A DNA stretch of 64,000 bases from Homarus americanus (GCF_018991925.1 NW_024756966.1:799501-863500); one strand, 5' to 3'; positions 12,384-25,213 are shown, counted from the stretch's first letter. The notes: generated by a model not told the origin, from the letters alone. Made by a program: numbers and translations.

Positions 12384-12461
12384 ACCTAACCTAACCTAAC
12401 CTAACCTAACCTAACCTAACCTTAACCTAATCTAACCTAACCTAACCTAACCTAACCTAAC
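12384..12461 (-). repeat. Interstitial telomere-type (TTAGG)n array, minus orientation
   Basis: About 15 AACCT units with a small interruption (CCTTAACCTAATCT) in the middle. The orientation is opposite to the 6541 array. Confidence 0.9.
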
Positions 12462-12738
12462 ACCAAATCATATATATATTAACACAGTGACAAAAGTTTT
12501 AATTCCCTTTAAAGAAAAATGAAATACATAAGACTACTGTAGGTTATTGGTGCTGTTTATGTACTGTACTGTATTCTGGTGTAATTCACGTTGTAGCGTA
12601 AACTGTAATTAGTTAGTAAATGAAAAATTTAAAATCATGATTGTTAGACGTTGTAAAATACTTCATTATTTAGAGCCGATTTTATTCACTTTTTCACTGG
12701 AGTTATACACACAAGGAGGGTAGTAATACAGACAGACT

Positions 12739-12762
12739 GTGTGTGTGTGTGTGTGTGTGTGT
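12739..12762. repeat. (GT)n microsatellite
   Basis: Twelve uninterrupted units. Confidence 0.9.
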
Positions 12763-12783
12763 AGCTATAGTGTCTGTTTCTGT

Positions 12784-13299
12784 CAACCAATCAAACACCA
12801 CCAACTCATCTATCTATCAACCAATCACACACCACCAACTCATCTATCTATCAACCAATCACACACCACCAACTCATCTAACAACCAATCAAACACCACC
12901 AACTCATCTATCTATCAACCAATCAAACACCACCAACTCCTCTATCTAACAACCAATCACACACCACCAACTCATCTATCAACCAATCACACACCACCCA
13001 CTTACATCAACCAATACACCACCAACTCATCACAACCAATCAAACACCAACAACTCATCTAACAACCAATCAAACACCACCAACTCATCTATCTATCAAC
13101 CAATCACACACCACCAACTCATCTATCTATCAACCAATCACACACCACCAACTCATCTAACAACCAATCAAACACCACCAACTCATCTATCTATCAACCA
13201 ATCAAACACCACCAACTCCTCTATCTAACAACCAATCACACACCACCAACTCATCTATCAACCAATCACACACCACCAACTTATCTATCAACCAATCAG
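12784..13299. repeat. Minisatellite with 279-bp higher-order unit
   Basis: The basic unit is 30-38 bp (CCAATCAAACACCACCAACTC followed by ATCTA words). A whole block starting at 12784 recurs at 13063, an offset of 279 bp. The two blocks share internal variants in the same order, such as ACTCC for ACTCA at 12936 and 13215. The repeat therefore grew by duplication of a multi-unit block. Confidence 0.9.
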
Positions 13300-13571
13300 A
13301 TTACCGTATTCTCACAACGTATAAATCTCACCCAAAATGTCACCGAAACTGTATTATTTATTATATTTTTTTTATTGATGAAGAAATACTTAACCAGGTA
13401 ATAACACAACGATAAGTACAGTCATTAAGAGGACACCTTAGGTTGCATGCTGTCATAACCTTGTCAATCCATTTTAGAACATTTCACAAGAACCCTTTGG
13501 GATATCTGTTAAGTAAACCGTTTATATCAGAATATGTCGGGGCGTCAGTTTTTGCCAGTGTGTAATAATTG

Positions 13572-13573
<2 letters not shown>

Positions 13574-13629
<56 letters not shown>
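13574..13629. repeat. (GT)n microsatellite
   Basis: About 28 uninterrupted units. Confidence 0.93.
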
Positions 13630-13631
<2 letters not shown>

Positions 13632-13719
13632 CCAGAAAAAATCATTGTTGATATTGTTTATGATAATAATAAGAATAATATTGCGAGAATTAAATATCGT
13701 ATACCATCGAATCTCGGTG

Positions 13720-13727
13720 TATGTATG

Positions 13728-13761
<34 letters not shown>

Positions 13762-13888
13762 TGTATATCTCATTATCCTTAAGATATTTTACTCCTAATA
13801 ACTATATAATTACATCACTATAAACCCGTCCAGCACGCTAATACAAAACATACATACATACATACATACATACATACATACATACATA
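13720..13888. repeat. Inverted pair of TATG and CATA arrays
   Basis: A (TATG)n array (13720-13766, one interruption) is followed 82 bp later by its reverse complement, (CATA)n at 13849-13888. Together they form an inverted repeat with an uninterrupted stem of about 34 bp. Confidence 0.85.
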
Positions 13889-14039
13889 GGGGCTCACAGG
13901 TGTTAGGGTGGCGTGGTCATTATTCTCACCTGTTTACACCTTCAGGTAAATATTTACTTTACCTGCCCGCTGTACTATGGTTTCCTTGTATCAATTTACT
14001 CACTCACATTAACGAAACTCTATTGCTCTCTATTTCATT

Positions 14040-14077
14040 TTATCTATCTATCTATATATCTATCTATTTAATTATCC

Positions 14078-14114
<37 letters not shown>
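14040..14114. repeat. (TATC)n microsatellite
   Basis: Tetranucleotide array with an ATATATC and a TTTAATTATCC interruption. Confidence 0.9.
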
Positions 14115-14115
<1 letters not shown>

Positions 14116-15106
14116 ACCGGCGCTCCTTCCCCATTTTCTATAGATTGTATCAAGGAATGGAAGGGACTCAGTGAAGGGAAGGGATTCAAACAAGGAAGGG
14201 AAGTGTAAATAATGAAACAAACAAAAGCGTAAATAACAACAAGTAGGAGACAGGACATATAACAGTCTCTCTCTCTGAGGATTCAATACTGTAATGACAC
14301 CTGAGGGGTTCGGTTAGGGTAGGTTAGGTTAACTTTGGGTTGGTTAATATTAATGTTAAATAAGCTAGGAGGTTAATGTCCAGGTGATTCAGATGTTATA
14401 TAGTTAATTAGCGTTATCTAACAGGTGTTGAAAATTGTATAATAAAATTTGACATATATTAAACCTGACTGTATAATCTATCAGTCAGGTTATATAAAGT
14501 ACTATTGTATATTATTTCTAGTCACTTTTGAAAGTCAAATGTACAGGTAAATATGTTAATTATTGTCAGGTGTGTTAGAATTTAAATTGATATTGATGGT
14601 TAGTTATTCAGGTGTAAGACAGGTAACGTTGATGAAAATTTTAACTCAAGTATATCACAAGTCAAGTGTGTCAGTTATATTGCAAGTGTGTCTGTCATAT
14701 TACGAGTGTGTCTTATCAAATACAATTGTGTCAGTTAAATTTATTTTCAATTGTAATATTTCAGTTACATAAATTATTACGGAATATTAGATACCATTGA
14801 GTCAAAACGGAAATGCTTATGGAATATTATTTTTTACTTACGTCTATTAACGGGAAAAAACGTCTAAAGCGTTATACATTATGTGTTACTTAAATTATAA
14901 GTCACTACATTATTTTGTTTGGAGAAAAGTGTGTAAAGTAATATAATGGTTTTAATATTACTTTTAAAATTGTAATAAATAACATGAGGTGTTACTTACA
15001 GTTGTGTCCTATGAAGTATAAGTAAATGGTGCTGGTTAAGTGCTTGTAAGTATAAGGAACTATTTAAGTATAAGTGATGATTGGGTGTTACAGGGTGGTT
15101 GGGGAG

Positions 15107-15128
15107 GTTAGGTTAGGTTAGGTTAGGG
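15107..15128 (+). repeat. Short (TTAGG)n array
   Basis: Four GGTTA units. Confidence 0.75.
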
Positions 15129-15369
15129 CGATAACAGAAAGAATTGCGCGATAATGTCTTTATTTCAAGTCTCAAAATATAGGTAAAAAAAATGTTAAGT
15201 GTGTCTTTAAAAATATTATTAGAGTGCTAAGTGTATTTTTTAATTAAGTGTTTAAGTAACTACTGTGTGATATGTGTTTGAAATATAAGTAAGGACGGAC
15301 TGTGTGTGTGTGTGTTGGGTGATTGAAGTAAGAAAGAGATCACGAGTGTCTTGGAATATAAAATTAAAT

Positions 15370-15600
15370 TGTTAAGTGTGTCTTCCAAATTTTATAAGTT
15401 GCTATGGCGTTGAGTGTGTACATTATTCCAATTTAAAAGTAACTACGGCGTTAAGTGTGGCCCCTAAATTTTATAAGTAGCTACCGTGTTAAGTGTATAT
15501 TCCAATTCAAAAGTGACTAAAGGCGTTAAGTGTCTTCCAATTTTGTTTTTATAAGTAGCTCTGATGTTACGTGTGTCTTCGGAAATATAAGTTAGCAGAG
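15370..15600. repeat. Degenerate 60-bp repeat
   Basis: Four to five diverged copies with the words TTAAGTGTGTCTTCCAA, TTTTATAAGT and AGCTACGGCG in the same order. Confidence 0.6.
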
Positions 15601-16149
15601 AAGGATTAAATAAGGTTCAGTATATTAGTCAAAATAGAACCAGAGTATTTACGGCTTGTTGTGTGGAGCAGCGATACATCACCACTGTTTCCTGGATGGT
15701 AGTGTGTAAGATAAGAGGGGTGTGTGTTAGGTGGGTCAGTAGCCAAGCCCAGGTGTGTAGGAACAGTAAGCAACAGCTGTCCTTCTGCCCCTTACCACAC
15801 CTCTGTTCCTCCCTCCCTCTCTCCCCGCCCATTCACAAAACAACACCAACACGATCAAAACAACACAACTGAAGATTTATGAAGCCTCACCGTAGGTATA
15901 GTTGTAGTGTGTGGGAGGGGAGGGGGAGACTACCTGGTGTTGGAGGTGAGGGGGGAGGATTTATTTACGTGGTGGCACTGTGTACGGTGGTCCTCCTCAC
16001 GGGGTAGAGACGAACTGCTGTGGAATACGCGGGAAAACTTGTAGAAAATCCGGCGACCATCTGTAGAGCAAATGCACCACTTGTTCGAGCCCTGCCCCCC
16101 CTCCTCTCCCCTCCCCCCTGCCTCCCTCTATAGGAATCTTGGGGATAAG

Positions 16150-16640
16150 AAATAAAGCAAGGATGAAGGAGTGGGTGAGGTGAAGATGCCACCCAGTAGG
16201 AGGTGTGGAGGCACGCGGGCGGGGCTGCAGGAGGTGGTGCTGAGGGCGTGAGGTGACCGCGGCGCCTGTTGCCCCTGGAGGAGTCGGGATTTATGGTGCC
16301 GTAAAGTCGGGTGCGAGGCGTTGTTGGGGTCGGCGGTGCTGGGTGGTCCGCCTGGTGCTGGTGGTGGCAGCAGCCGCGGCTTCTGGTGCGACAGTGGCAG
16401 CGGCGGTGACGGTGTGATGGTCGCCGCCCGCTAAGAGCCTCGTTTGCATACCGCGGAGGGGGCGTGGCGGGGCGGCGCGGGGGGCGGGGCCAGGGGTGGG
16501 CGGCGACCGCTCATTGGTCGGCGCGGCGGTAATTAGCAGCGGGGTCGGAGCGGGGCCGCCGCCTCCAGTCCGCCGCAGATACTCGAAGCGGCTGCATGAC
16601 AGTCCGCGCTCGGTCGTCGCTGAGGAACGTGCCGTGAACA
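16150..16640 (+). promoter_or_regulatory. Candidate zfh2 promoter, GC-rich
   Basis: The window changes abruptly here from AT-rich to GC- and CpG-rich DNA. A run of G-rich Sp1/KLF-type boxes lies at 16457-16497, including GGGGCGGGGCC. An inverted CCAAT box (ATTGG) lies at 16513-16517, with a TTTGCAT octamer-like word just before the GC boxes and TAATTAG just after the CCAAT box. This composition is usual for promoters of developmental regulators. The transcription start cannot be fixed from sequence: no TATA box at a clear distance was found. The link to the coding exon 24 kb downstream is inferred from orientation and from the splice donor at 17211. Confidence 0.5.
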
Positions 16641-17210
16641 CTGTAGAGTAGACGTGGAGCGGCCAGTGTGGAGTACCGTGGGAGTAGCGCGAGCAGTGGT
16701 CGAGAGGGAGAGCAGGGCGGCAGCTGTGTGTTCAGTGCTGCCGGAGGAGCAGTGTAGTGTCGCGGGGCGCGCTTCCCCCCTTCCCCCCTGCGCCTCTCAT
16801 TTCCATATGGGCGCCCCCCCCGCGGGGAGGTGGCGGTGGTGGGCCAGCCCGCGCATACTCGCCGCCACATTTACCTACTAATTCTCGCCGAGGCGTCATT
16901 ACGATGTGCAGACGGTGGGTGGCGGCCGCGGAGGTCCCACGCTAGTGATACTTGTGCATGTGGAGTGGTGGTAGTGGCGGCTCAGTGTGGTGTTGTGGCA
17001 CATGGTGCTAGTGACGCCCGCACCACGTGTAGCCTACCCTGTGGCACGGCCGGGCAAGGGGGCCAGGCCCTCGCTACCCATCACGACAACACGACCACCC
17101 GCAACCCTACCCAGCAGCAGCACCAAGAGGGGGGCGTGCAGCTCACGTGCCCAAGCCAGCGGCGGCACGAGCATGTGGCACACCCAGCCCAGGGACGATG
17201 TGGACCTCAG
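16640..17210 (+). other. Candidate non-coding first exon (5' UTR) of zfh2
   Basis: GC-rich DNA ends at a near-ideal splice donor, CTCAG|GTAAGA, with the intron starting at 17211; composition turns AT-rich soon after. The left boundary is only approximate. Several ATGs occur. The last, at 17173, opens a frame that reaches the donor in phase 2. If the exon is spliced to the acceptor at 41044, that frame continues for ten more codons, counting the split one, and stops at 41073-41075, so it would be an upstream ORF rather than an N-terminal extension. Long open frames on both strands here reflect high GC content and match no known family. An alternative is the first exon of another transcript. 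Confidence 0.5.
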
Positions 17211-19614
17211 GTAAGACGCCGCTACGACTCTACATCTTAGACACTTGTCTCCCTGAGCACTTGTCAAGGTGCAGTGTCTCGCCTCTGTTACCTGGGTGTT
17301 ATGTGGCGGAACAAGTCACAAGTGCTAGGCTGGGCGGCGGTGTGTGTGTGTAGTAACACCAGCCAGCCCGCACTTAACTATACCAACTTGTCACTTAAAA
17401 CACAATTTTGTGACTTAGAAAAATTATCATGACTCAGTGTGTGAGACATTTCTAGACTTTGTCAATTTTTCGTAGCGGAGATAAATATATTTTTCAACAC
17501 AAACGTCAATGGTTAGTTATATTTATGTTGAAAAAAGTTGTGGAAATCGAGAGAATTTTATTGGCAGAAGATCAAAAATTTTAACTTGTTAATTTATGGA
17601 CGTGTTGGTGTTGATGATCACCGACTTACAGTACTCGACTTATAAAACTAACAGTCTTGGTTGTGAAAAAAGTGAGACTAAATGAATATATTATATTGTC
17701 AAGTTAGTTCCCAGCCGCGACGTGCACCAGTGGACGGACACCAGATCAGGTTTACTCTAAAAAAATTATCCAAGTCAAAAAAAATATCGTAAGAATAAGA
17801 AGAGTCAAGAGGAAGCCTGAACTCTATTATAATTAAGAATATAACACAACAAAACTCTTTGGCGGTAAGGAACAACACAATAGATCACCATCTATCAGGG
17901 TTGACCTCACAACACCGGAAACTTGTGGTAGGCGAATTGGACTTGGTAGAGACGGTGGGCCGGAACAAGTCCGAGCGATCACCCTCGCTAAGCCGCCGCC
18001 TCACCTCCCTCCAAACATTACCTCACCCTCTCTGGTGACTTGTTGGCTGAGTCTTAGGTCAGATGGGCGTGTGAAGGGAGCCAGTGTGGGCGTGTAAGTC
18101 GATGGACTTAGGTCGTGTGGTGGTGGTGTTCAAGTTAGCGAGAGATGGGTGAGTGCGCGCGGGTGGTGGTAATTAGCTAATGGAAGGAAACTTACTGCAG
18201 ACTACAAAATGAGAATTTCCCTGGCCATTTCATTTTATGTAATGGAAAAGTTGTCGAGGAAAAACATGCATTTATTTCATTAGGTGATTTTTTTTTCGAC
18301 AGTGTTTTTTCTACCCCGAGCGGCGGAAACCAAACTTGTTATTTATCTAAGACTCTCACAGTACAACCTGGAGTTAATAAACCACTGACTAAAAGTTTGT
18401 TTACACACCTGAAAAACACACAAACACGTATTTCTTTTAATTGTGATTATTGTAACGAATTTGATCTCAAAACTAGAAGAAAAAAATATTTGCTAAAAAA
18501 ATGAAACCAAGTTTATTATTTTGACTGGGTAGCGGCGGTAAAGTGACGACCAACGTATATATAATTGAAGAAAATAAATGCGGTAGTTTTAGGCAGATCA
18601 CCTCGGGGATAGAATGTCTCTTGGTGTAGGGCAAGAGAGGTTGTGTGTTGGGGAGAGAGAGGGAGACAATGTGTGTTTGTGGAGGTGAATAGGATGTGTT
18701 TTATTGTACGGAGACCACGGAGACTAGGATTGTGTGGAGACGGGATAGGAGACGTGTAAAGTACAAAAGAGGAGATGGAGGAGGATTGTGTGGAGACATG
18801 AGATGATTTTTATAAGTAAGAGGAACATTATGTGGAGGTGAACAAACGTGTGGTGTACAAAAGAGGGAGGGGGAGGAGGGGGGATTGTGTGGAGGAAGAA
18901 GTGAGGTGTACAAAGCAGGGGGAGGAGGAGGAGGAGGAGAATTGTTTGGAGGTGGTGGTGTTGTGCCAAGCTGTCTGACCCTGTACAAACACTCAACACT
19001 CACGTATCCCCCACACCTGTCTGTCTACCTATACCTACACGACCCAGGTTTGCCAAAAAATATATACATGTAATTTTTTTTTGCGACAGACACTCATACT
19101 TATCGAATCAAATATAACATGAACGGAGGATAGAATTGCACTCATTTTTTCAACAATCATAAATAATTTTTCAAAGTTATTGTATTAAAACTCAGTGTTA
19201 ATAATGATAAATAAATATGTATAAGTATTTACCATCATTTAATTGAGATACAAACCGAAGATTAGTTTTCTCGAAATAGTGAATGTCGGATATATTTTTT
19301 TAACAGTGTTGTGTTGGTGAAAGAATCCTGATATATATAACACCATGATGGACTCAGGCGCTGTGTATAGAACAATGTGACAGGATATGTGACATGATAT
19401 TGACTTATGCTTGTGACAAATGAGGAATTTTTTTTATGTTAGTTATCACATAAACCGTATTGGTCAGTGTTTACGTGTTGCAGAGTAGATGTTTAGGTGG
19501 TAATTATTGACGACTTCACCGCCAGTTTAGGTGTGTGTGTGTATCTCAGTGACAGTAGTGGTGTTAATATATGTATACAAGTTGTGATGATGGTCATATA
19601 AATACACTGTCTTT

Positions 19615-19817
19615 GATAATGGTGTTGCTAACTTGGCATACGTACAGTCCGTGGTAGTGGTGTTGGCATATTGTACCGTCCGTGATAAATGGTGTTGGCA
19701 TATTGTACCGTCCGTGATAATAGTGCTGGCATATTGTAACGTCCGTGATAATAGTGCTGGCATATTGTACCGTCCGTGATAAATGGTGTTGGCCTATGAA
19801 CCGTCCGTGATAATAGT
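19615..19817. repeat. Minisatellite, about 34-bp unit
   Basis: About six copies containing GTACCGTCCGTGATAA and GTGTTGGCATATT words. The first copy is diverged. Confidence 0.85.
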
Positions 19818-20706
19818 GAGATGTTAGTTAGCTAAGTAGTAGGTTGGTGGCGTCTGGTGGTGCCGTGGTCAATGTAAAAGTAGTATTTTATGACGGTACT
19901 CAGCAGTGTTACGGTGGGGGAAGTACTGTAACTGTACTCAAGATCAAGTACTCAAGATCAAGTACCCCGCTCGAACTCACCCCGGTCAAGTTACGTCAAG
20001 ATTATCATGTTACTCTTGGGTCTTCATGAAAAAAAAAATGAAATCACAGAAAGAAAATAAATCTGGGGAAAAAAAAATTCTTGCGTTAGGGAAATTCTTG
20101 ACACTCACGACTATCTCCCTAACTAGTGTTTTCTGTATATTTGTGTTAATGATCGAGATAGTATAAATAGTATATATTTGTATTAATCTTTGTATATAAT
20201 GAGGGTTATATATTGTTTCGAATTGTATATCTATAGTCAGAAATACGTGTATCTTCGTCAACTAAATTTCAAATATTCAAACTCTTTATTTTTTATTAAG
20301 AATTTATCACGAAGAAGAGAGAAGATAAGAGGCGACATTTGTGATTTATTATTATTATTAATTGTTTTTATTAGTTTTGAGTTTATTTTGATTTCGTCTT
20401 CAGTCCATTTCGTTTTTAAGTGAGAAATGAAGTAAAAATGATTGATAAATGAATGAGTAAGTATGTATGTGTGTATTGTGGTAGTGTGGTACAAGATGAT
20501 CGTCTCGTGGTTTAGTACTGTATGTTGAAGCCACTGCACGACAGGACCCATGCACGTTCACTCATCCTGAAGTAAAAATTAGTGATGGTGTTGAAGTTAG
20601 TCTCAGGTGGTGAAGTAACGTTTGCCTCAGGTGATGAAACGTTTGCCTCCTTATGTGAAGAAAGTGTGTAACATGGACAGATGAACTTGAGTGTGAAAGA
20701 TAACCA

Positions 20707-20708
<2 letters not shown>

Positions 20709-20738
<30 letters not shown>
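20709..20738. repeat. (TC)n microsatellite
   Basis: About 15 units. Confidence 0.9.
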
Positions 20739-20741
<3 letters not shown>

Positions 20742-21726
20742 GGGTATCGTAAAGACGTGAGAGAATTATCGTGAGAAACTTGTACTCTATTTCTCCCTCC
20801 ATCTTCAGAATTATTGTGTTCTTGATGTTCTTGTACCCGAGTTATGGACCCTCCCCCCTCCCCTAGTCTTTGTGGTTGGTATAGGTTGGTGGTGGACTGA
20901 GATAACTTCGTGGTACTGATAAACTTTTCCAGATTGTCTTTTAAACTAGATAGGAATGAATTGGAGTCACGATTGCAGTTGATTTAAGAATGTGGATATT
21001 TTCATGTCTTGTGTGGATGTGAATGATGTCTTATATGGATTTGATTTATGTCTTAAGTGGATATTTCTTGTCAGAGTGGATAGATCATGGCTTAGGTGGG
21101 TATAAACTATGTCTCAGGTGGATTTAATTGATGTAGAGTGGAGTCATTGTGTTTAGTTGATTTTAATACGTGGGTGGATAATCTTTGCTTATCGTTAGCG
21201 GTACATAAGACATTATATTATATACCTGTATACGTGATGTGGGGTTGAGATGTGTTCAGGAGGAAAGTGGTCCATAGTGATGTGTAGTTCTTGAGGAGAT
21301 GATGTGTTACAGTAGGTGATGACTTGTGGCTACTGGCGGGAGAGAGTGTACTTGATGTTAATTACTCTGTTGTGGTGAGAGAGTGTCACTGTCTGCTGGG
21401 TGAGAAAGTGTCACTGTCTCTGATGTATTTATATGACTCTAATACACTCTTATCATGACACTTATTACGTGTTAAAGATTTCCATAAGTTACCTGAAGTG
21501 AGAGTCTTATAGTTCTCTCTGTCATCCGGCAGCTAAGTCATCCATCCGTTCATCCGTCGAGAAGGAGGAGGATGAAGAGAGGTAATGGGGTTCATCTTAG
21601 CAGCGGGAGGTTCATTGTTCGCGGACAAACACACTAAGAAAAGCTTGCCTTAGTCCTCCCCCCACCCCCCCCCCCACTCCCCTGGTGAATACACTTATAA
21701 TTCTCCTTAAAAGAGTAAAAAAATAA

Positions 21727-21731
21727 TACAC

Positions 21732-21779
<48 letters not shown>
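21727..21779. repeat. (CA)n microsatellite
   Basis: About 26 units with one CG variant near the left end. Confidence 0.92.
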
Positions 21780-21783
<4 letters not shown>

Positions 21784-22815
21784 TCAGTAGCCAGCTTGAC
21801 ATATGACGCCCGCTTGACAGTGCCACCACTACTGTTACTGTGGCTAAAGTAACGACGGTCTTTTTTATTCATGAGAAAAAAGTTAGAAAAATAGAAGTAC
21901 TCTGTCATGGTCCAGTAAGAGTGACGTATTTGACACATGACACTGGACTGGCACCCCTCGACACTGCCATGACTTAGTTCCTCTGCTACTCTATGAACTT
22001 TTGAATACATAATTTATTTTTTTGTCCTTATAAATATAGTCTTCCAAGAGCCAGCCAGTGCCACGCTTGACATGTGACACACGCTTGACACTGCCACTGT
22101 TAATCTTGGTACTCCAGTAACGACGGAGCTTTTGACACACGACAAGACTTTTTTCTCAGACGAGGGAAGAAGTCTCCGGCCTTAAAAACCTGCCAGGAAT
22201 TGAGATGGTCTCCATGCTTGTCTAAGTTGGGGTCTTTATGTCAAAAGTTGTGCCCAGGAACCTCATAATCTTCTAAAGCAATTTAGATTTTACGTGAAAC
22301 ATTTAGTTCTTTTGGGGTTTCGTTTTCTGTTGTCCTTGTTGTGTGTTTGTCGGACTTTGGCATTTTTATTTTTGTTAGAAGGAAATTTTATATTTTATCA
22401 CTTGTTCAAATTTACTGTTCAAGAAGTTTTGGTCTTATAGAAGAATTATTTGTTTACATTCGATACTAAGATCAGCCTAGTGTGTTGGTGTTCTTATATT
22501 GATAATTAATTAATCTCAGGTGTACAATTAATTCAAAAGTTTAATTAGGTGTCGTTATTGTCGTTATATTTCATGATAATTGCATTAATTTTTGGTGTTT
22601 TATCAGATGTTAGAATCAATAGGGGAATATATTACCTGCTGTCCGTTTCCATTTGCTAATTAATGACCAATTTACTGCGATCTTTATCACCTGTAATGAA
22701 TCAAGCTAATTAATGAATCTATTCTTGTCATTACCTGTACTGTTGTAACATTTTACAATTCTTGCCAAGCAATTTCACCAGGAAGTTCCATTGAATGTTT
22801 GTTTGGTGGTATTTC

Positions 22816-22818
<3 letters not shown>

Positions 22819-22846
<28 letters not shown>
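22819..22846. repeat. (GT)n microsatellite
   Basis: About 14 units. Confidence 0.9.
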
Positions 22847-22850
<4 letters not shown>

Positions 22851-24328
22851 CCGAGTGCAATAATTTCTTGGGATAATAATAATTCGCTGATGATAATTAC
22901 CGATTATTGACTATTTCTTAAAGAATTATACAGTGAATGTTTATTAAAGATTAGATAATTTCTCTAAACATTACAAGACACAATTATTACTTAATATTGT
23001 ATTACGGAAGACAATAATTTGCCGTATACACGATATATTTCCGAATACAGCAATTGTTGAAAGCTACAGATTTACGCTACATGGGTACAGTACATCATAA
23101 GGTAGCAGTGAGAGAATACAGCCGTGTACTGTAGTTTGTAGTACAGTGTCTCCTGAAATGTGTTGACCTTGTTGTTGTTGTGTCTCAGATATTCGTTCTC
23201 AGTAATACCAGGTTTCTTCCTTGTTATAAGCACACAAGTAGCGGCTCGACTCCCAGGGATGTCGGCGCATATATCACAGTCAGTCAGTTATGCGAGGTTG
23301 GTACACGGGGAAGGGTGTGTGTGTGTATGCGCTTCTGGTGTCGGAGGTAAAAAATTTCTATATTTTTTTTTAACGTTGAAGACCACTTTCTTTACACGTG
23401 TTCATTAAGTAATTTTTGGTGTTCATTTGTGTTTAAAGATAAAGTGTTTGATATATCGCCAAGAGGATTCGGATTTTTAACATTTGCGCTAAAGATAATA
23501 TTTCTTTCTTACATTTTTTTGCGAAAGACGAGTGTTTAATAATACGTTCAGGACAACATTGAACGTTTGGGTTAAAAGCAAAGAAAAAATATTACGTTTC
23601 CGGTAACGAAAATGTTTCCGCTAAAGACAAGTGTTATTTTTTTTTTTGTGAGTAAGTTGAATATTTATAAATCTATTCAACCAGTGTGTGAGTGACTGTG
23701 TGTGTGTCGGAAACTGATGTCTCAATCCTGTGCCTTGCTTGAGAGATATGGATAGGGTGAGTGATCCTGACATTTACAGAGAGACATAGACAGACAGTGA
23801 GACTTTTCTTAGTGTTTCTCAAGAACATATCTCAATAGATTTTTTTTATTACCATGATCCTGATATTTTGTCGTAGAAGTTAATGATGTTATTTGAAGTA
23901 CACAGGAAGATAGTATTTTGTCAGTAATTATATCTGTGTGATATAAAGTGTTGATACTGACATAAACAAGACATATATACCACTAATATATTTTACCGCA
24001 TATATAATAATTACGGATATATATAAATGTGTGTGTGTGTGTGTGTGTATATACCTTGTCAGTAATATAAGCCACAATAATTTATCTATAAATAATAATT
24101 AACCTTAAAAGAAAGATATACCGACTGACAATAAGTACGGCGAAATAAAAAAGACGTGATAATTCTGGGAGCTGCGGCAATAGCGATAATTTCCACTAAA
24201 GACGAGAGGAGAGTGTAGAGGTAGGGAGGTGGTGTGGGATATAGAGGTCGGTCGTCTTAACATGCAGGGCCACCACCAACCAGTAAGGCATTTTTACTAT
24301 GTTATAAAGTCCAACTGGGGCGAACCCG

Positions 24329-24330
<2 letters not shown>

Positions 24331-24370
<40 letters not shown>
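24331..24370. repeat. (CT)n microsatellite
   Basis: About 20 units, followed by a pyrimidine-rich stretch to about 24700. Confidence 0.9.
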
Positions 24371-24372
<2 letters not shown>

Positions 24373-25072
24373 CCCTCTCCTCCCCCCCCTCCCCCATCTT
24401 CCTTCCTCTAGGATTTCCTTGTTTCTTCCTCCTTGTTCTTGTTCACTCTTGGTGTTTGTTTATTTGTCTTTCTTCTCGCTATTTTGTTTGTTTCTTGCGT
24501 TTTTTGTTTCTGTGTGTACATGATTTGATCCGCTTCTCTTCCTCATTCTTCTTTTTTTTCCTTCACCTTCCTCTTCTGTTACTCAATACTTCTTGTTTGT
24601 GGCTTCTTCTTCTTCTTCTCGTGTCGCGTCACATTATCAATCTCGCCTTGTTTTTCTTTCTACCTTTTTATTATTACTGTTGTTCTTATATTCTCTGGCT
24701 TAGTATACAATGGTTGTGATTTTTTTGGGGTGACTAATATATAATGTAGTTATATACATCGTAGTTATATTAAGAAGTATATTTAGTATCTCTAAAGGAC
24801 TAATAATAATAATAGTGAAAATAATACTAACAAATATTTCTAATAAGAACATGATGATATATATTGATTTTGTGTAATATTTATTGTGTTTTTTGGTATA
24901 TATATATTTTATGTATTAGGTATGTATTTTAAACCTATAATGGATAAATATTTTTACACATTTCAACACATATCCTTAGCATGGGATAGGTAGGCTATAG
25001 TATAGTATATTAGAGAGTATATATTTTTAAATGATATATCGTGCAAGTAAGTGTGTTTATACAAGACAAACA

Positions 25073-25105
<33 letters not shown>

Positions 25106-25147
25106 CGATTTTATGAAGAAGAATTTTAATGTTTGCGGTAATGTGTC

Positions 25148-25210
<63 letters not shown>
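25073..25210. repeat. Inverted pair of (AC)n and (GT)n arrays
   Basis: (AC)n at 25073-25102 is followed 48 bp later by (GT)n at 25151-25210. These are reverse complements, giving an inverted repeat with a stem of up to 30 bp. Confidence 0.85.

Positions 25211-25213
<3 letters not shown>

Larger units (their letters stand above)
13300..16150. other. AT-rich non-coding DNA upstream of the zfh2 promoter
   Basis: Contains GT, TATG/CATA and TATC arrays, short GGTTA arrays (about 14312 and 15107), many CAGGTG and CAGGTAA words at 14370-14620, and a degenerate 60-bp repeat at 15370-15600. No gene is recognised. Confidence 0.6.

Noticed and set aside
16291..16870. Long minus-strand open frames opposite the candidate promoter
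   Set aside because: They are Arg/Pro/Ala-rich, as expected from high GC content, match no known family and oppose the direction of the splice donor at 17211.
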